Positions 1-7,108 of a DNA stretch of 64,000 nucleotides are shown here, in pieces (positions within the stretch are counted from its first letter, which is position 1; the number at the start of each line of letters is the position of its first letter). Below the pieces are notes generated by a model that was not told where the DNA came from, did not search any database, and worked only from the letters and a program-made list of their open reading frames with translations. A program made the position numbers and the translations under genes. The DNA comes from MGBC124762 sp048201935. GTDB taxonomy: Bacteria > Bacillota > Clostridia > Oscillospirales > Oscillospiraceae. Where the stretch lies: positions 124,001 to 188,000 of the forward strand of contig DBFBGR010000002.1 of NCBI GenBank assembly GCA_048201935.1, read 5' to 3'.

Positions 1-264
1 GGGCATGGAGCGAAGGGCGGTCAGCAGCTGGGCCTGCTCCTCTTCAGTGAAGGCCGCCCGGTCCAGGGTGTAGTGCTCCATCAGCGCCACGCCGCCGCCC
101 TTGCCCTGAGTGGCGTAGATGGGCACCCCTGCCTGGGAGAGGGCGTCCACGTCCCGGTAGATGGTGCGCGTGGACACCTCCAGCCGCTGGGCCAGCTCCC
201 CGGCGGTCATCTGCCGGTGCTCCAACAGTAGATATAAAAGCCGAAACAGTCTGCTGTCCGACAC
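1..264 (-). CDS. HTH (YafY/WYL-type) transcriptional regulator, N-terminal part
   Basis: Only the N-terminus lies in the window; the frame stays open to base 1. The visible part is a DeoR/HTH_11 winged helix: a leucine-rich first helix, then TAGELAQRLEVSTRTIYRDV, the typical recognition-helix region of YafY-like regulators that usually carry a C-terminal WYL ligand-sensing domain. The following stretch (GVPIYATQGKGGGVAL) also matches that family. I chose the GTG at 264 because an AAGGTGG ribosome site lies 8 bases upstream; an in-frame ATG at 288 lacks a ribosome site. It is divergent from the SPFH/Arc pair, which it might control. Direct evidence for the WYL domain lies outside the window. 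Confidence 0.8.
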   Translation of the reverse strand, partial: MSDSRLFRLLYLLLEHRQMTAGELAQRLEVSTRTIYRDVDALSQAGVPIYATQGKGGGVALMEHYTLDRAAFTEEEQAQLLTALRSMP

Positions 265-322
265 CCCGCTCACCACCTTTGCAAACATGATACCACAATG
301 GAAACTTTTTTGCAAAAGGGGA

Positions 323-351
323 TTGACAAAGCCCTCGGCCGGGTGTAGTAT
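323..351 (+). promoter_or_regulatory. sigma-A promoter for the SPFH gene
   Basis: TTGACA (323-328) and TAGTAT (346-351) are separated by 17 bases, 43 bases before the SPFH start codon. It lies in the divergent gap between the HTH regulator and the SPFH gene. Confidence 0.65.
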
Positions 352-394
352 TGTTATGCTATCAAAATAATAGCACTTAGAGGAGGAGATACAT

Positions 395-1441
395 ATGAAG
401 CAAAACAACATTACCGAGCGCGAGCTACGCCCCATGAACGGTCTGCTGGCCCTGTTACTTATCATTCTGGGCTTCGCCGCCGCTACCACCGCCTTCGTCT
501 TTGGTATCATCGACATGGTCAATATGGGAGACGGACACCTGCCCGGTATCCTGCTCTTTGTGGCGGGCATTTTGGGCTGGGTGGTCTTTTCCGTCCTGCC
601 CGCAGGGCTGAAGGTGGTCCATCCCAACGAGGCCCGGGTGCTGACCCTCTTTGGCAACTACCACGGCACCATCAAAAAGCCCGGCTTCTTCTTTGTCAAT
701 CCCTTCTGCACCAGCTTTTGCCCGGCCTATAAGGCCGCCGAGACCGCCGCGGAGAAGGAGGCGGAAAAGGCCTTCTCCGTTGGGAAGGTCTCCCTTGGCA
801 TGTCCTCCCTTGGCATGGTGAATATGAGCAAGAACATCTCCTTGAAGACCCAGACCCTGGACAATCAGCGCCAAAAGGTCAACGACGTGCTGGGTAACCC
901 GGTCATCATCGGCGCAGTGGTCATCTGGCGGGTGGCCGACCCCACCCGGGCGGTCTTCGCCGTGGAGAACTACACCGAGTTTTTGTCCATCCAGGCCGAC
1001 TCCACCGTGCGCAACATCGCCCGGCTCTACCCCTATGACGTTTTCGCCGAGGACGGCGACCTGGACGGCGACGGCGTGCCGGAGAAGACCCTGCGGGGCA
1101 GCGCCATAGAGATCGCCGAGAGCATGCGTGACGAGCTCCAAAAGCGGGTCAGCGAGGCGGGTCTGGAGGTCCAGGAGGTCCGCATCACCCACCTGGCCTA
1201 CGCCGAGGAGATCGCCGCCGCCATGCTCCAGCGCCAACAGGCCGTGGCCATCATCGCCGCGCGGCAGAAGATCGTGGACGGCGCGGTGGGCATGGTGAAG
1301 ATGGCCATCGACAAGCTGGGCGAGGACGAAGTGGTGGTGCTGGACGAGGAGAGAAAGGCCGCCATGGTCTCCAACCTCTTGGTGGTCCTCTGCGGCAACA
1401 AGGACGCCCAGCCCGTCCTCAACAGCGGCTCTATTTACTGA
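395..1441 (+). CDS. SPFH/band-7 domain membrane protein
   Basis: A 348-residue protein with two N-terminal hydrophobic segments (about residues 17-40 and 51-68), then an SPFH (stomatin/prohibitin/flotillin) domain up to about residue 290. The domain shows the family's typical N-terminal part (VVHPNEARVLTLFGNYHGT) and the helical region with VRNIARLYPYD and LQKRVSEAGLEVQEVRITH. SPFH proteins form oligomeric scaffolds on the membrane and often influence membrane order and protease complexes; a precise role cannot be read here. An AGGAGG site precedes the ATG. It is followed after one base by an Arc-like DNA-binding gene, so the two form one unit ended by a hairpin at 1703-1731. Confidence 0.88.
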   Translation: MKQNNITERELRPMNGLLALLLIILGFAAATTAFVFGIIDMVNMGDGHLPGILLFVAGILGWVVFSVLPAGLKVVHPNEARVLTLFGNYHGTIKKPGFFFVNPFCTSFCPAYKAAETAAEKEAEKAFSVGKVSLGMSSLGMVNMSKNISLKTQTLDNQRQKVNDVLGNPVIIGAVVIWRVADPTRAVFAVENYTEFLSIQADSTVRNIARLYPYDVFAEDGDLDGDGVPEKTLRGSAIEIAESMRDELQKRVSEAGLEVQEVRITHLAYAEEIAAAMLQRQQAVAIIAARQKIVDGAVGMVKMAIDKLGEDEVVVLDEERKAAMVSNLLVVLCGNKDAQPVLNSGSIY

Positions 1442-1442
1442 T

Positions 1443-1694
1443 ATGGGACCCGCAGAGAAGGAACGCCAGCTCCAGGAGCGGCTGGAGCGGGTCGCCCAGC
1501 TGGAGGCGGAGGTCCTGCGCCGGGAAAAGGCCCTGAAGGACAAGGAAAAGGCCAAAAAGCAGGTGCTTTTGCGCCTGGCTCCCAGCCTGTGGGACCAGGT
1601 GGCCTCCCTGGCGGAGGAGGACTTTCGCTCCATCAACGCGGAGATTGAATACCTGCTGACCCAGGCGGTGAAGGGCCGCCGGGGCAGGGGATAG
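1443..1694 (+). CDS. Arc-like ribbon-helix-helix protein
   Basis: An 83-residue basic protein. The N-terminal half is a charged coiled coil (residues 4-38). The C-terminal half (KKQVLLRLAPSLWDQVASLA, then DFRSINAEIEYLLTQAV) has the beta-strand plus two-helix pattern of Arc/MetJ-type RHH DNA-binding proteins. The start codon lies one base after the SPFH stop, so translation is probably coupled. Its DNA target is unknown; autoregulation is a reasonable guess. The pairing of a membrane scaffold with a small DNA-binding protein suggests, but does not show, that RHH activity is tied to the SPFH protein. Confidence 0.78.
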   Translation: MGPAEKERQLQERLERVAQLEAEVLRREKALKDKEKAKKQVLLRLAPSLWDQVASLAEEDFRSINAEIEYLLTQAVKGRRGRG

Positions 1695-1702
1695 GCAACA
1701 GC

Positions 1703-1731
1703 AAGGGCGTGACCTGACTGGTCATGCCCTT
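1703..1731 (+). terminator. Terminator after SPFH-Arc pair
   Basis: Twelve-base arms (1703-1714 and 1720-1731, one G-T pair) around a 5-base loop, followed by TTCATA. It lies 8 bases after the Arc-like stop codon. Confidence 0.7.
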
Positions 1732-1748
1732 TTCATATACTCAGGCCA

Positions 1749-2363
1749 TCAGAACAGGACCCAGCAGAACACCACCGTGCTGACGAGGCAGGTGGCGGCG
1801 TAGAGCCACTTGTTTTTGGCCCGGGGCAGAAAGAGGAAGAAGAAGGCCAAAACGCCCGCCACGTCCATGAGGAGCTGGAAGAGGAAGGTCTGGTACTGGG
1901 CGAAGAAGCACGCCACCGCCACGGTCTCGGCGGCCAGGGCGCCGATGGGCAGGGCATAGAGCGCGCTGCTCCACACCCGGTCCCGGTTCCAATCATAGAG
2001 GATGAAGGCCGCCACGCCGCAGAGTGCGGCCAGGACGGCGTAGAGCACGAAGAGGGAGGTCTTGAAGCCGTTGTCGAACCGGGGGAAGAACAGCCCCAGG
2101 ATAGGCTGGGCCGCGTAGAAGGTCAGGTCCATGCCCAGCATATAGAGAAAGGAGCTCAGCCCCGCGCAGATGTGAGAGGAACTGGCCAGCACGATGAGGG
2201 TATTGGTGATGATCCAAAAACCGAACAGGGTCTGGGGCGAGGAAAAGCTCCACAGGGTATCCGCCGGGCAAAGGTCCAGCAGCCGGCACAAAAACCCCAC
2301 CAAAAGGCCCACGGCGAAGATGGCGGCGTAGGAGCCCGGGCTATGCTTCAAAACTCGCTTCAT
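1749..2363 (-). CDS. Polytopic membrane protein of unknown function
   Basis: A 204-residue protein that is mostly hydrophobic, with about six predicted membrane segments (residues roughly 10-30, 46-62, 70-90, 104-124, 135-155, 160-200). I see no catalytic or transport motif and do not recognise the family. GGAAGGGAG precedes the ATG with good spacing, and a sigma-A promoter lies at 2391-2419. It is a single-gene unit transcribed away from the amidase gene, with no neighbour that explains its job. Base composition is like its surroundings. Confidence 0.7.
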   Translation of the reverse strand: MKRVLKHSPGSYAAIFAVGLLVGFLCRLLDLCPADTLWSFSSPQTLFGFWIITNTLIVLASSSHICAGLSSFLYMLGMDLTFYAAQPILGLFFPRFDNGFKTSLFVLYAVLAALCGVAAFILYDWNRDRVWSSALYALPIGALAAETVAVACFFAQYQTFLFQLLMDVAGVLAFFFLFLPRAKNKWLYAATCLVSTVVFCWVLF

Positions 2364-2390
2364 CTTGTCTCCCTTCCTTTCTGCTGAGAA

Positions 2391-2419
2391 AGTATATCAC
2401 AGCGGCGGAAAATGTTCAA
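2391..2419 (-). promoter_or_regulatory. sigma-A promoter for membrane protein gene
   Basis: On the minus strand TTGAAC (2419-2414) and TATACT (2396-2391) are 17 bases apart, about 28 bases before the start codon at 2363. Confidence 0.65.
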
Positions 2420-2475
2420 CCGCGGATAACGAACGGGGCAGGGGCGGCATAGCATGGGAAAAAGGAGGTATTCCC

Positions 2476-3216
2476 ATGCCCATTATTTATCTCTCGCCCT
2501 CCACCCAGGAAAGCAACCTCTATGTCAACGGCGGCACCGAGGAGGAGTGGATGAACCGCCTGGCCGACGCTATGGTGCCCTACCTGGTCGCCTCGGGCAT
2601 CCAGTATAACCGCAACACCCCGCAGATGACCGCCGTCAGCTCCATCGCCGCCTCCAACCAGGGCCGCTATGACCTCCATCTGGCCCTCCACTCCAACGCC
2701 GCCCCCGAGGGCCGCTACGGCCAGGTCCGGGGCATCATCGTCTATTACTACCCCGGCTCCGCCCAGGGTAGGCGGGCCGCACAGATCGTGGCGGACAATC
2801 TGAAGACCATCTACCCGCTGCCCGACAAGGTCCGCGCCGAGGCCACCACCGCCATCGGCGAGGTCCGCCGGGTCAAGGCCCCCAGCGTCTTCATCGAGCT
2901 GGGCTACCACGACAACGCCGATGATGCAACATGGATCAAGAACAACCTGGACGCCATTGCCCGGAACATCGTGCTGTCCCTGACCGAGTACTTCGGCATT
3001 CCTTTCCTGACCCCGGTCCCGCCCAGAAACGCCGTGGTGGACGTGTCCTGGGGCTATCTGAACATCCGCTCCCGACCCGACACCTCCGCCCCCGTCATCG
3101 CCAAGGCCTACGACGGCGCACGGCTGGTGGTCATCAACCAGTGGCAGGGCTGGGACCTGGTGCGCTTCGACGGCGCGGTAGGCTACGCCAGCGGCGACTT
3201 CATCACCTTTGTTTAA
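2476..3216 (+). CDS. N-acetylmuramoyl-L-alanine amidase (Amidase_3) with C-terminal SH3 domain
   Basis: 246 residues. The N-terminal about 175 residues fit the zinc-dependent Amidase_3 fold: DLHLALHSNAAPEG contains the conserved HxN motif, and SVFIELGYHDNADDA has the late glutamate of the active site. After a proline-rich linker, residues about 182-246 form a bacterial SH3 domain (LNIRSRPDTSAPVIAKAYDG) that would bind peptidoglycan. No signal peptide is visible, so the enzyme may act in the mother cell or be released. The start at 2476 follows AAAGGAGG. It stands 12 bases ahead of a LysM-GH18 hydrolase, which together look like a spore cortex or cell-wall lysis unit. Confidence 0.87.
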   Translation: MPIIYLSPSTQESNLYVNGGTEEEWMNRLADAMVPYLVASGIQYNRNTPQMTAVSSIAASNQGRYDLHLALHSNAAPEGRYGQVRGIIVYYYPGSAQGRRAAQIVADNLKTIYPLPDKVRAEATTAIGEVRRVKAPSVFIELGYHDNADDATWIKNNLDAIARNIVLSLTEYFGIPFLTPVPPRNAVVDVSWGYLNIRSRPDTSAPVIAKAYDGARLVVINQWQGWDLVRFDGAVGYASGDFITFV

Positions 3217-3228
3217 GAGGGGGCAACT

Positions 3229-4512
3229 ATGGACATTCATGTGGTAAGGGCAGGGGAGAGCCTCTATTCCATCGCCCAGGACTACGGGGTCTCTCTGGCC
3301 CGGCTCATGGCGGACAATCAGCTCCCCGACCCCACCCGCCTGGCGGTGGGCCAGACCATCGTGGTGCGCTACCCCGAGGCGGTCTATACCGTCCAGCCCG
3401 GGGATACGCTGAGCTCCGTGGCCCGGGAGACAGGCGTTTCCACCCGCGTTTTACTGCAAAACAACCCCAACCTCCGGGGCGAGAGCGTCATCTATCCCGG
3501 CCAGACCTTAGTCCTGCGCTACCGGGGAGAAAAACGCGGCACGCTCAGCGTCAACGGCTATGCCTATCCCTATATTGACAAGGGGCTTTTGCAGCGCACG
3601 CTGCCCTATCTGACCAACATCACGCCCTTCACCTACGGCATTACGCCCAGCGGCGGCCTGGTGGACCTGGACGACCAAGCTATTATCGCCGCCGCCAAGC
3701 AAATGGACGTGGCCCCGCTGATGCACCTGTCCACCCTCACCGAGCAGGGCGGTTTCTCCAACGAGCTGGCCAGCCTTGTTTTGAACGATATGGCGGTCCA
3801 GGATCAGCTTGTCGCCAACATCAAGGCCAAGCTCCGCCAGCGTGGCTACGCGGGGCTGGACGTGGACTTTGAGTTTGTCTTCGCACAGGACGCCGGGCCC
3901 TACGCCGCCTTCATCCGGCGTTTGCGGCAGGAACTGAGTCCCCTGGGCTATCCTGTCATCGTGGCTCTGGCCCCCAAGACCAGCGCGGACCAGAAGGGCC
4001 TTCTCTATGAGGGCCATGACTACGCCGCCCTGGGCCAGGCCGCCGACCAGCTCTTGCTGATGACCTACGAGTGGGGCTACACCTACGGTCCGCCCATGGC
4101 GGTAGCGCCGCTGCCCAATGTCCGCCGGGTGGTGGAGTATGCCTTGACGGAGATCCCCGCTCAAAAGCTCTGGCTTGGAGTACCCAACTACGGTTACGAC
4201 TGGCCGCTGCCCTTTGTGCAGGGCCAGAGCAAGGCCACCTCCATCTCCAACCAATACGCCGTCCAACTGGCCCTGCGCTACGGCGCTGCCATCCAGTACG
4301 ACCAGACCGCCCAAAGTCCCTGGTTCCGCTATACCGATGGGCAGGGCAGGGAGCACGAGGTGTGGTTCGAGGATGCCCGCAGCATCCAGGCCAAACTGGC
4401 CCTCATTCCCGAATACGGCCTCTACGGCGCGGGCTACTGGAACCTGATGCGGCCTTTCCCACAAAATTGGGTGGTGCTCTCCGGCGAATATGACATCCGC
4501 CAGGGAGTATAA
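3229..4512 (+). CDS. LysM-GH18 spore peptidoglycan hydrolase (SleL/YaaH-like)
   Basis: 427 residues. Two LysM peptidoglycan-binding repeats (about residues 1-47 and 51-96; YTVQPGDTLSSVARETGVS is typical) are followed by a glycoside hydrolase 18 domain to the C-terminus. The GH18 active-site strand is present as AGLDVDFEFV, with the catalytic glutamate. This LysM2-GH18 layout is that of the SleL/YaaH cortical-fragment-lysing N-acetylglucosaminidases used in germination. No signal peptide, as in those proteins, which are placed on the spore from the mother cell. Probably co-transcribed with the upstream amidase. Confidence 0.88.
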   Translation: MDIHVVRAGESLYSIAQDYGVSLARLMADNQLPDPTRLAVGQTIVVRYPEAVYTVQPGDTLSSVARETGVSTRVLLQNNPNLRGESVIYPGQTLVLRYRGEKRGTLSVNGYAYPYIDKGLLQRTLPYLTNITPFTYGITPSGGLVDLDDQAIIAAAKQMDVAPLMHLSTLTEQGGFSNELASLVLNDMAVQDQLVANIKAKLRQRGYAGLDVDFEFVFAQDAGPYAAFIRRLRQELSPLGYPVIVALAPKTSADQKGLLYEGHDYAALGQAADQLLLMTYEWGYTYGPPMAVAPLPNVRRVVEYALTEIPAQKLWLGVPNYGYDWPLPFVQGQSKATSISNQYAVQLALRYGAAIQYDQTAQSPWFRYTDGQGREHEVWFEDARSIQAKLALIPEYGLYGAGYWNLMRPFPQNWVVLSGEYDIRQGV

Positions 4513-4553
4513 GCCCACAGGGGAGGGGAGAAGATAGGGAAGAGGTGAAGAAC

Positions 4554-4796
4554 ATGAAGCTGGAAGAGCTGTTGAAGACCGATCCAGAGGCGGGCCGCCT
4601 CTTTGACCATCTCCCTTTGGAGGTGCAGGAAATCATCCGCCGCACCGGCAAGGACATCGGCACTCTGGCTGCTCTGCGGGACTATACCATCGAGCTGGTC
4701 CACGAGGAAGGGCCCTTTTATGCCAACGGTGTGGTGGACGGCACCGAGCTGGACCCGGAGCTAAAGGCCCAGTGGACCCGGGAGCACAAGACATAG
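4554..4796 (+). CDS. Small conserved-looking protein of unknown function
   Basis: An 80-residue acidic protein, apparently mostly helical, without signal peptide or membrane segment. I do not recognise a domain. The ATG at 4554 follows GGGAAGAGG; an in-frame GTG nine bases earlier is less well spaced. It lies 41 bases after the GH18 gene on the same strand and may be the last gene of that unit. Codon use is like its neighbours, which supports it being real. Confidence 0.6.
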   Translation: MKLEELLKTDPEAGRLFDHLPLEVQEIIRRTGKDIGTLAALRDYTIELVHEEGPFYANGVVDGTELDPELKAQWTREHKT

Positions 4797-4930
4797 CGCG
4801 CATTTACAAAATGTTCACAGGCCGTTGAAATTTTGTCCATCACTTTTTTCTGCCCTATGGTATCATGTGCACTGTAAGGGATGAAACTCCCTCACATCTC
4901 TCTTCTCTCTTTCTCTTTTTTCTCTCTCCG

Positions 4931-4968
4931 AATCGCCCCTCTACCGGTCCGCCGGCAGAGGGGCGATT
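4931..4968 (+). terminator. Hairpin upstream of Spo0A-like gene (terminator or attenuator)
   Basis: Perfect 12-base arms (4931-4942 and 4957-4968) with a 14-base loop that can itself pair (CCGGtccgCCGG). It is followed by CCATTTTGCC, which is only moderately U-rich, so it could be a terminator of the upstream unit or an attenuator for a long leader. Confidence 0.5.
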
Positions 4969-5015
4969 CCATTTTGCCGGCAAAAAGCAAAATTTTCCAG
5001 GAAAGCGTCGACTGC

Positions 5016-5022
5016 CGTCGAA
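5016..5022 (+). promoter_or_regulatory. Possible Spo0A box
   Basis: CGTCGAA differs by one base from the Spo0A-box core TGTCGAA and lies 36 bases before the -35 element of the Spo0A-like gene. Autoregulation or control by the true Spo0A is a possibility only. Confidence 0.3.
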
Positions 5023-5057
5023 TTTTGAAAGATTAAAGGCAAATTTTTTCCATTATC

Positions 5058-5086
5058 TTGATTATTTTGAAGAATTATGGTAATAT
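5058..5086 (+). promoter_or_regulatory. sigma-A promoter of the Spo0A-like gene
   Basis: TTGATT (5058-5063) and TAATAT (5081-5086) with a 17-base spacer, 65 bases before the start codon. Confidence 0.65.
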
Positions 5087-5151
5087 GAGCCGCAACAGGG
5101 AGGAGGCGCGCCTTGGCGCCCCCCAAAAATTAAAAGAGGAAGGGTAGAGCT

Positions 5152-5949
5152 ATGAAAGAAACAAAAACTGTGTTTCGGGCCATCGTGGCCCACCCAGTTC
5201 CCGCCGAGCAGGCTCGCATCGCGTCCATTCTGGAGAAGGACGGCCTGTTTGAGGTGATCTGCACCACCCACGATGGACTGGAATGTCTGCGTCAGGTCCT
5301 GACTGATCGGCCCGCGCTGTTGGTCTTGGACGCTGTTTTGGAGCAGGTCGACGGTCTGGAGGTCCTGCGGCAACTGGGCCAGATCTCCGGGGTCAAGCCC
5401 CGTTGTTTGATGGTCACATCCTACGGCAATTATATCCGGGAATACGCCCGGTGCCTGGGCGCAGACTATTGTCTCATCGAGCCGTACAGCGACAAGGCCC
5501 TGGCGAACAACGCCCGTATGCTGGTCCAGCCGCCGACGGCATTCTTCACCGACCAGGAGATCGACGCCGTCACCGTCCAGGCTCTGCAAGAGCTGGACGT
5601 GCCCAGCCGTCTGAAGGGCTATCCCTACGTCAAGGAAGGCGTGCGGCTGCTGGTCCGGGACCCGGAGCTTGTCCGCCGTCGCCGGGTGGTCAAGGAGCTC
5701 TACGGCGTTATCGCCGCCAACCAGCACGTCTCCAAGGCGCAGCCCATCGAACGGGCCATGCGCACGCTGGTGGACCATGTATTCAGCCACAGCGACCCCG
5801 TCTGCCTTGCCAAATACCTCAGCGGCGCAGACCTGCGCCAGGCCCACGCCACCAATACCGATTTTCTCACGGCGCTGGCCCGGTTCGTCAGGACCACACT
5901 GGAGTCCGAGCGCAAGGACCAGTCCACGCTCCAGCAGGAGGAGAACTAA
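5152..5949 (+). CDS. Spo0A-like response regulator with degenerate receiver
   Basis: 265 residues. Residues 8-125 are a CheY-like receiver and residues about 145-225 are the Spo0A C-terminal DNA-binding domain (VPSRLKGYPYVKEGVRLLV, then QPIERAMRTLVDHV), so this belongs to the Spo0A family. The receiver keeps the phosphoacceptor (D60 in LLVLDAVLEQVDG) and a threonine (T89). The acidic pair that binds magnesium is replaced (A13-H14, before P15), and the conserved lysine before proline is glutamate (E110-P111). The canonical spo0A of spore formers normally lies beside spoIVB; neither spoIVB nor that context is seen here, so I take this as a second, atypical member. Phosphorylation may be weak or absent. 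Confidence 0.8.
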   Translation: MKETKTVFRAIVAHPVPAEQARIASILEKDGLFEVICTTHDGLECLRQVLTDRPALLVLDAVLEQVDGLEVLRQLGQISGVKPRCLMVTSYGNYIREYARCLGADYCLIEPYSDKALANNARMLVQPPTAFFTDQEIDAVTVQALQELDVPSRLKGYPYVKEGVRLLVRDPELVRRRRVVKELYGVIAANQHVSKAQPIERAMRTLVDHVFSHSDPVCLAKYLSGADLRQAHATNTDFLTALARFVRTTLESERKDQSTLQQEEN

Positions 5950-6917
5950 GACTTTTTCTTCTTCACCTTGGCCAGAGGATTTGCCTTGGCTGCCGAGCGC
6001 AGGCTGTCGTTGTTCACATGGGTGTAGATCTGGGTGGTGTTCAGGTGCTCGTGACCCAGGACCTCCTGAAGCGTACGCACGTCCACGCCGTTTTCCAGCA
6101 TCAGCGTGGCCGCCGTATGGCGCAGCTTGTGGCTGGAATATAAGGTGCTGTCCAGCCCGGCCTTCAAAAAGCGTTTTTTCACCATATAGTGGATGGCGTC
6201 CTTGGTCATGCGCTTGCGGTTGCGGGTCAAAAACAGCGCGTAGGGGTCGGCCCCGGCGGAGCTGTCCCGTACCTCCAGCCAGTCGGCCAGAGCGGCCAGA
6301 CAGGCGTCGTTGAGGTAGACCATGCGCTCTTTGTTGCCTTTGCCCACCACCCGGAGCTGGTCGCCTCGAACATCTGTTTTATTTAGTCCAGCTAACTCGG
6401 AAATACGCAGGCCACAGTTGAGGAAGATGGTCAAAATGCAATAATCCCGGGCCTGGTTGGGCTCGTCCACGCTGTCCAGCAGTCGCACCGATTCCTCCAA
6501 GCTCAGATACCGGGGCAGGGATTTCTTCAACCGGGGCGAATCCAGGTTCTGGATGGGATTTTCCGGCAGCAGATGGGTCTTGGCGGTGAGATACTTATAA
6601 AAGGAACGTAACGTGGCGATTTTTCGAGCCCGGCCCGCGGCGCCCACGCCGCAGTCCCGGCTGAGGAAGTTGACGAACTCGTAAACGTCGGTGACGCTCA
6701 CAGAGCCAATCAAGTCGATGTCCACATCGGCAATGGATATCTCATCAAAGGGAACGTCCAAGGCCACGCGGCCGCGGGCGCGTTTGAGATACCGAAAGAA
6801 TCGGCGCAGGTCTAAGTAGTATTCATCCACGGTCTTTTTGGAGTGGCCCAGGATGGTCTCGTGATAGGTCAAGAAGTCCCGCAGAATGGGGCACATATCG
6901 GGCTGTCCAGAGGTCAT
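5946..6917 (-). CDS. Tyrosine recombinase/integrase (XerC/D family)
   Basis: About 323 residues. The N-terminal SAM-like core-binding domain covers residues about 10-140. The catalytic domain shows the family residues: GLRISELAGL (first Arg), the beta-hairpin lysine region VVGKGNKERM, HKLRHTAATLM (His-x-x-Arg), and LGHEHLNTTQIYTH (His and the nucleophilic Tyr). The ATG at 6917 has GGTGG eight bases upstream; an ATG at 6932 has none. Its stop codon overlaps that of the Spo0A-like gene. It has a consensus promoter and a perfect palindrome in its 5' leader. A normal XerD lies at 31860-32738, so this may be XerC or a specialised recombinase. Confidence 0.88.
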   Translation of the reverse strand: MTSGQPDMCPILRDFLTYHETILGHSKKTVDEYYLDLRRFFRYLKRARGRVALDVPFDEISIADVDIDLIGSVSVTDVYEFVNFLSRDCGVGAAGRARKIATLRSFYKYLTAKTHLLPENPIQNLDSPRLKKSLPRYLSLEESVRLLDSVDEPNQARDYCILTIFLNCGLRISELAGLNKTDVRGDQLRVVGKGNKERMVYLNDACLAALADWLEVRDSSAGADPYALFLTRNRKRMTKDAIHYMVKKRFLKAGLDSTLYSSHKLRHTAATLMLENGVDVRTLQEVLGHEHLNTTQIYTHVNNDSLRSAAKANPLAKVKKKKS

Positions 6918-6960
6918 GGCTAGCACCACCATTGATAAAAGGAGGTTTTACCCTCCCTCC

Positions 6961-6990
6961 AACTCAACAAAATTTTTATTTTGTTGAGTT
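6961..6990. repeat. Perfect 13-base inverted repeat in the recombinase leader
   Basis: AACTCAACAAAAT (6961-6973) and its exact complement (6978-6990) around TTTT. It starts just after the predicted transcription start of the recombinase gene. Read as 11-base arms around an 8-base spacer it has the layout of a tyrosine-recombinase core site; it could also be an operator or an mRNA 5' hairpin. It has no following U-run on the minus strand, so it is not an intrinsic terminator of that transcript. Confidence 0.75.
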
Positions 6991-6999
6991 GGTAATATG

Positions 7000-7028
7000 A
7001 GTATATCAGACCTCCCCCATTTTGTCAA
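7000..7028 (-). promoter_or_regulatory. Consensus sigma-A promoter of the recombinase gene
   Basis: On the minus strand TTGACA (7028-7023), 17-base spacer, TATACT (7005-7000). The predicted start of transcription, near 6993, lies right beside the 6961-6990 palindrome. Confidence 0.75.
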
Positions 7029-7051
7029 GAGCAAAATCAACGCACGGCAAG

Positions 7052-7083
7052 GGCCGCACCCGGTTCTCGGGTGCGGCCTTTTT
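7052..7083 (+). terminator. Strong hairpin with T-run between amidase and recombinase
   Basis: Perfect 11-base arms (7052-7062 and 7068-7078) around a 5-base loop, followed on the plus strand by TTTTT. On the minus strand it directly follows the Amidase_6 gene but lacks a clear U-run, so it may work weakly there; the plus-strand direction would stop readthrough from the Spo0A-like gene. Confidence 0.6.
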
Positions 7084-7108
7084 GGGTGTTGCGCATATAA
7101 GTCCTTGC

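Larger units (their letters stand above)
4797..5151 (+). other. 355-base intergenic leader before the Spo0A-like gene
   Basis: No convincing gene. It contains, in order: a possible weak promoter (TTGTCC at 4833 and TATGGT at 4856, 17 bases apart); a pyrimidine-rich tract (about 4886-4929); a perfect 12-base-pair hairpin (4931-4968); a palindrome TTTTGCCGGCAAAA (4973-4986); a Spo0A-box-like CGTCGAA (5016-5022); and a good sigma-A promoter (5058-5086). It is AT-richer than the genes on either side. A 72-residue frame in it (4865-5083) lacks a ribosome site and looks non-coding. Confidence 0.6.

Noticed and set aside
455..1636. 393-codon open frame opposite the SPFH gene
   Set aside because: Antisense frame with His/Asp/Gly-rich product, a known by-product of GC-rich coding DNA; no ribosome site and no domain. 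The same applies to other long antisense frames, such as 35888-34548 and 57667-55658.
4865..5083. 72-codon frame in the Spo0A-like leader
   Set aside because: No ribosome site, low-complexity Leu/Phe/Ser start from the pyrimidine tract, and it runs across the hairpin and promoter.
5946..6917. Prophage or integrative element suggested by the recombinase
   Set aside because: No phage, conjugation or excisionase genes and no direct repeats of att type nearby; neighbours are housekeeping and sporulation genes.
6961..6990. Palindrome as intrinsic terminator of the recombinase transcript
   Set aside because: It lies at the 5' end of that transcript and has no following U-run on the minus strand.
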